Shown here piece by piece: positions 6,322-7,048 of a stretch of DNA of 7,048 bases. Each line of letters begins with the position of its first letter. Within the stretch, counting starts at the first letter, position 1. The DNA comes from JAWXCM01 sp034408745 (GTDB lineage: Bacteria; Acidobacteriota; Terriglobia; Bryobacterales; Bryobacteraceae): the NCBI GenBank assembly GCA_034408745.1, contig JAWXCM010000366.1, positions 1 to 7,048 of the forward strand. Direction: 5' to 3'. The notes beneath the pieces were generated by a model that had not been told where the DNA came from, made no database searches, and saw only the letters and a program-made list of their open reading frames with translations. The position numbers were made by a program, and so were the translations under genes.

Positions 6322-6357
6322 TTCTGCCCTCGCGCAGAATGCGGTGCGCGTATTCTG
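6321..6357 (+). promoter_or_regulatory. Two mutually exclusive hairpins after the second receptor gene
   Basis: ATTCTGC (6321-6327) pairs perfectly with GCAGAAT (6334-6340) around a 6-nt loop. Alternatively CAGAATGCG (6335-6343) pairs with CGTATTCTG (6349-6357) over 9 bp, one of them G-U, around a 5-nt loop. Both share the CAGAAT strand, so only one can form at a time. The element starts on the last base of the receptor stop codon and ends one base before the iron permease start. No U-tract follows, so it is not a classical intrinsic terminator. It might end the upstream message, stabilise its 3' end, or occlude the downstream start, which has no visible Shine-Dalgarno. Confidence 0.35.
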
Positions 6358-6358
6358 A

Positions 6359-6772
6359 ATGGCGGTAACTGTGCCCGGACCTTCTTGGTATTCCGGATTT
6401 GCCAAGGCCGCTGCGCATTTTTGCGGCAAACCGCGCATATTCGTCCTGGCTGTCGCAGTGATCCTGGCCTGGGTGGTAACGGGCCCCCTATTTCACTTCA
6501 GCGACACTTGGCAACTGGTGATCAGCACAGGGACCACGATCGCCACATTTCTGATGGTGTTTCTCATTCAAAATACTCAGAACCGCGACACGGAAGCCAT
6601 CTAGGTAAAGCTGGGCGAACTTATCCGCGCAACCAAGAGCGTACACAACGCCCTGCTGGATCTCGAAGAAGAGACCCTCGATGCGTTCCGGTCGAAGTAT
6701 CAGGCGCTCGCCGCAGCAGCACGAACCGAGCTGAGTCGCGGGGCTGATGATACGGGAACGCCGAAGGCATGA
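6359..6772 (+). pseudogene. Low-affinity iron permease family gene interrupted by one amber codon
   Basis: The frame matches the small inner-membrane proteins of the low-affinity iron permease family (Pfam Iron_permease) over its whole length. Visible: FAKAAAHFCGKPRIF (14-28), a first membrane helix at about 27-45 ending VVTGPLF, the signature FSDTWQLVISTGTT (47-60), a second helix (about 52-70) and FLIQNTQNRDTEAI (68-81). TAG at 6602-6604 then interrupts. The same frame continues VKLGELIRATKSVHNALLDL and on through a charged helical tail to TGA at 6770-6772. The family has Gln or another residue at the stop position, so a single CAG-to-TAG transition explains it. Total length of 137 codons is normal. 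The truncated product would keep both helices but lose the conserved cytoplasmic tail. The start at 6359 lacks a Shine-Dalgarno. Despite the name, iron transport by bacterial members is poorly established. Amber readthrough is an alternative to a true pseudogene. Confidence 0.85.
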
Positions 6773-6802
6773 CCTGCCTCGCCTGACCGCGGAGACACAT
6801 CA

Positions 6803-6975
6803 GTGTGCAAACTAATCATCGCCGAGGTTTCGCAGTAAGCAGCGTCTCCGGATCAGGACTGGCTCGATCTGGAAGGTATCGCGGACGTTGAGATCACTAC
6901 CGAGGATGATGCCTACCCGATCTAAGCGGCGATGCAGCCCGGACGAGCCTCAGGCTGGCATGCGCGAAAGGGTGA
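6803..6975 (+). pseudogene. Decayed gene fragment with DWLDLE...VEITTED motif, two in-frame stops
   Basis: GGAG (6791-6794) sits 8 nt before a GTG at 6803. From there one frame reads VCKLIIAEVSQ, TAA (6836-6838), AASPDQDWLDLEGIADVEI, TTEDDAYPI, TAA (6923-6925), AAMQPGRASGWHAR. The DWLDLE.(I/L)A.VE(I/V)T(S/T)ED..(Y/H)PIE.A...G.GW pattern recalls the N-terminus of a small family of uncharacterised bacterial proteins that I associate with a discoidin-like beta-sandwich. I cannot name it with certainty. Similarity ends near 6975, where roughly two-thirds of such a protein should still follow. The two stops plus the missing 3' part make it a pseudogene. The ribosome site and conserved wording suggest that the decay is recent. 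Confidence 0.5.
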
Positions 6976-7048
6976 TCCGCGAAATGGCCGAGATTTATCG
7001 CGGCAACACCATTTTCGGCGAAGACCTGATGGAGATTCCGGTGCAGGC
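6960..7048 (+). CDS. Open frame running off the window end (partial, unidentified)
   Basis: From ATG 6960 the frame reads MRERVIREMAEIYRG then NTIFGEDLMEIPVQ and is still open at the last base. The amphipathic helix followed by a GEDLMEIPV strand has the look of a real protein, unlike the other frames here. It overlaps the end of the preceding remnant, and no Shine-Dalgarno precedes the ATG. The reading frame is open further upstream, to at least 6900, so this may be the interior of a fragment joined by deletion rather than a true start. I do not recognise the family. Confidence 0.35.
   Translation, partial: MRERVIREMAEIYRGNTIFGEDLMEIPVQ

Overview
The window looks like the chromosome of a GC-rich betaproteobacterium, most likely a member of the Burkholderiales (Bordetella, Achromobacter, Cupriavidus or a relative). 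The main reason is the two Bug-type (TctC family) periplasmic solute receptors, a family greatly expanded in that order. The neighbours agree: a MmgE/PrpD-family enzyme, a CapA-family protein and an IS91-type transposase relic. Every gene I can support is on the + strand.

Layout: (1) 1-585 holds the last codons of an upstream frame and then about 540 bp of decayed DNA. Part of it (about 351-530) reads as the C-terminus of a hydantoinase/oxoprolinase HyuA-type protein. A weaker trace at about 89-262 recalls the glycine-rich end of the partner HyuB subunit. (2) 586-2724 is an intact two-gene operon: a Bug receptor, then 9 bp later a cytoplasmic CapA-family metallophosphoesterase-like protein. 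(3) 2733-3627 is a 5'-truncated IS91-family transposase. It carries three in-frame stops and one frameshift, and it begins only 8 bp after the CapA stop codon. A GC-rich hairpin follows at 3681-3706. (4) 3774-5280 and onward to 6321 is a second intact operon with a plausible sigma-70-type promoter: a MmgE/PrpD-family enzyme, then 15 bp later a second, divergent Bug/TctC receptor. (5) 6321-6357 can form two mutually exclusive hairpins. (6) 6359-6772 is a low-affinity iron permease family gene broken by one amber codon. (7) 6803-7048 is a second decayed gene with two in-frame TAA stops, running into an open frame that leaves the window.

Functional reading (inference): both intact operons pair a periplasmic receptor for a small organic acid or related solute with an intracellular enzyme. 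This is the usual style of Bug genes, which often sit beside the catabolic enzyme for their ligand and without their own TctA/TctB membrane subunits. The intact operons are set in a mosaic of decayed genes (hydantoinase, transposase, iron permease, an unnamed protein), so this looks like an accessory region that has gained and lost material. I see no RNA gene, CRISPR array, phage gene or origin, and no clear evidence of an undescribed multi-gene system. The most unusual items are the CapA protein with an altered NNH motif and no export signal, the alternating hairpins at 6321-6357, and the single-amber iron permease.
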